Positions 5,535-6,103 of a stretch of 6,103 nucleotides of DNA are shown piece after piece. The position numbers were made by a program, and so were the translations under genes. Where the stretch lies: positions 1 through 6,103 of the forward strand of contig JAJZFF010000278.1 of the NCBI GenBank assembly GCA_021805485.1, written 5' to 3'. The notes below the pieces were generated by a model, which worked only from the letters and a program-made list of their open reading frames with translations, did not search any database and was not told where the DNA came from. Position 1 is the stretch's first letter. Each line of letters starts with the position of its first letter. This DNA is from Pseudomonadota bacterium. Its GTDB lineage: Bacteria > Pseudomonadota > Alphaproteobacteria > Acetobacterales > Acetobacteraceae.

Positions 5535-5543
5535 CCTCTCCTT
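5535..5543 (-). promoter_or_regulatory. Ribosome binding site that selects ATG 5530 for the small lipoprotein
   Basis: The minus strand reads AAGGAGAGG, with the AGGAG core (5538-5542) 7 nt from ATG 5530. This decides between the 47-residue lipoprotein and the 70-residue reading from ATG 5599. Confidence 0.7.
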
Positions 5544-5548
5544 GTGCC

Positions 5549-5590
5549 AAAACGAAACGGGGCCCATACCCGATGCGGATATAGGCCCCG
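5549..5590 (-). terminator. Intrinsic (Rho-independent) terminator of rpsD
   Basis: On the minus strand a 14-bp stem begins with CGGGGCC and closes with GGCCCCG. It includes two G-T wobble pairs and has a 5-nt loop, GCATC (hairpin 5558-5590). TTTCGTTTT (5549-5557) follows at once. This is a textbook intrinsic terminator, 22 bp after the rpsD stop codon. Confidence 0.88.
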
Positions 5591-5612
5591 AGACTTCAAA
5601 CCGGAAGCAGGG

Positions 5613-6103
5613 TCAGCGCGAGTAGAACTCGACGACCAGGTTGGGTTCCATCTGCACCGGATAGGGAACGTCGGCCAGCTTCGGCGCGCGGGCGAAGGTG
5701 CCCTTCATCGCGCGGTGGTCGACCTCGATATATTCCGGCACGTCGCGCTCGGCGCTCTGCACCGAGTCGAGCACCATGGCGAGCTGCTTCGACTTCTCGC
5801 GCACCTCGACGACATCGCCGTCACGCACCTGGTACGACGAGATGTTGACGCGGCGGCCGTTGACGAGAACGTGGCCGTGGCTGACGAACTGGCGCGCGGC
5901 GAACGGGGTGATCGCGAATTTCATGCGATAGACCACCGCATCGAGCCGGCGCTCGAGCAGCTCGATCAGGTTCTCGGAGGTGTCGCCCCGGCGGCGCACC
6001 GCCTCCTCGTAATACTTGTAGAACTGCTTCTCGCTGATATTGCCGTAATAGCCGCGAAGCTTCTGCTTCGCCATCAGCTGCACGCCGAAGTCGGACGGCT
6101 TCT
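5613..6103 (-). CDS. rpsD: 30S ribosomal protein S4, N-terminus beyond window edge
   Basis: S4 is a primary 16S rRNA-binding protein that nucleates small-subunit assembly and helps maintain decoding accuracy. The window holds the last 162 codons. Full-length S4 is about 205 residues, so roughly 43 N-terminal residues lie past the right edge. The reading frame is open to the edge ([14 protein letters not shown]), so the GTG at 6083 is internal and not a start. [20 protein letters not shown] is the conserved N-domain core. [20 protein letters not shown] followed by [15 protein letters not shown] is the S4 RNA-binding domain. The protein ends NLVVEFYSR, as usual for S4. Its sequence has an alphaproteobacterial look. 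No neighbouring ribosomal protein gene is present in the window. The gene ends in a strong intrinsic terminator. Confidence 0.97.
   Translation of the reverse strand, partial: KPSDFGVQLMAKQKLRGYYGNISEKQFYKYYEEAVRRRGDTSENLIELLERRLDAVVYRMKFAITPFAARQFVSHGHVLVNGRRVNISSYQVRDGDVVEVREKSKQLAMVLDSVQSAERDVPEYIEVDHRAMKGTFARAPKLADVPYPVQMEPNLVVEFYSR

Noticed and set aside
5531..5599. A 70-residue version of the small lipoprotein starting at 5599
   Set aside because: It would translate through the rpsD terminator hairpin and would place 23 non-hydrophobic residues before the signal peptide. ATG 5530 has a good ribosome binding site.

Overview
The window is a high-GC stretch of an alphaproteobacterial chromosome. 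The ribosomal protein S4 at the right edge, PanB and the beta-carbonic anhydrase all look like those of the Rhodospirillales, and Acetobacteraceae (an Acidiphilium-like organism) is my best guess. That placement comes from remembered sequence character, not from a search. I see no mobile element, CRISPR array, tRNA or rRNA gene.

Left block, minus strand, about 2-3452. A cupin/AraC-type transcription regulator (2610-3452, read from a GTG start) lies 121 bp upstream of the large molybdopterin-binding subunit of a xanthine dehydrogenase/CoxL-like hydroxylase (2488 to beyond the left edge). The regulator probably controls the hydroxylase operon. The usual FAD and 2Fe-2S partner subunits are not visible and would lie beyond the left edge. 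The hydroxylase subunit runs past the normal family C-terminus into a Pro/Ala-rich linker, so it may be a fusion protein.

Divergent control region, 3453-3842. This 390 bp gap separates the regulator from the plus-strand genes. It holds a 15-bp near-perfect palindrome, most of which recurs 216 bp away, a perfect tandem 15-bp repeat, an inverted repeat around a TTGACA hexamer, and a hairpin just upstream of the carbonic anhydrase.

Central block, plus strand, 3843-5317. A beta-carbonic anhydrase is followed 38-44 bp later by panB, the first committed enzyme of pantothenate/CoA synthesis. The two are probably co-transcribed.

Right block, minus strand, 5387-6103. The end of rpsD (S4) is followed by a strong intrinsic terminator. 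Only 18 bp after that terminator's T tract begins a 47-aa lipoprotein gene of unknown function, convergent with panB. An inverted repeat lies between the two convergent genes.

Most of the window is ordinary metabolic and housekeeping sequence. The parts that merit a second look are the C-terminal extension of the hydroxylase, the repeat-rich divergent control region, and the lipoprotein gene directly behind the rpsD terminator.
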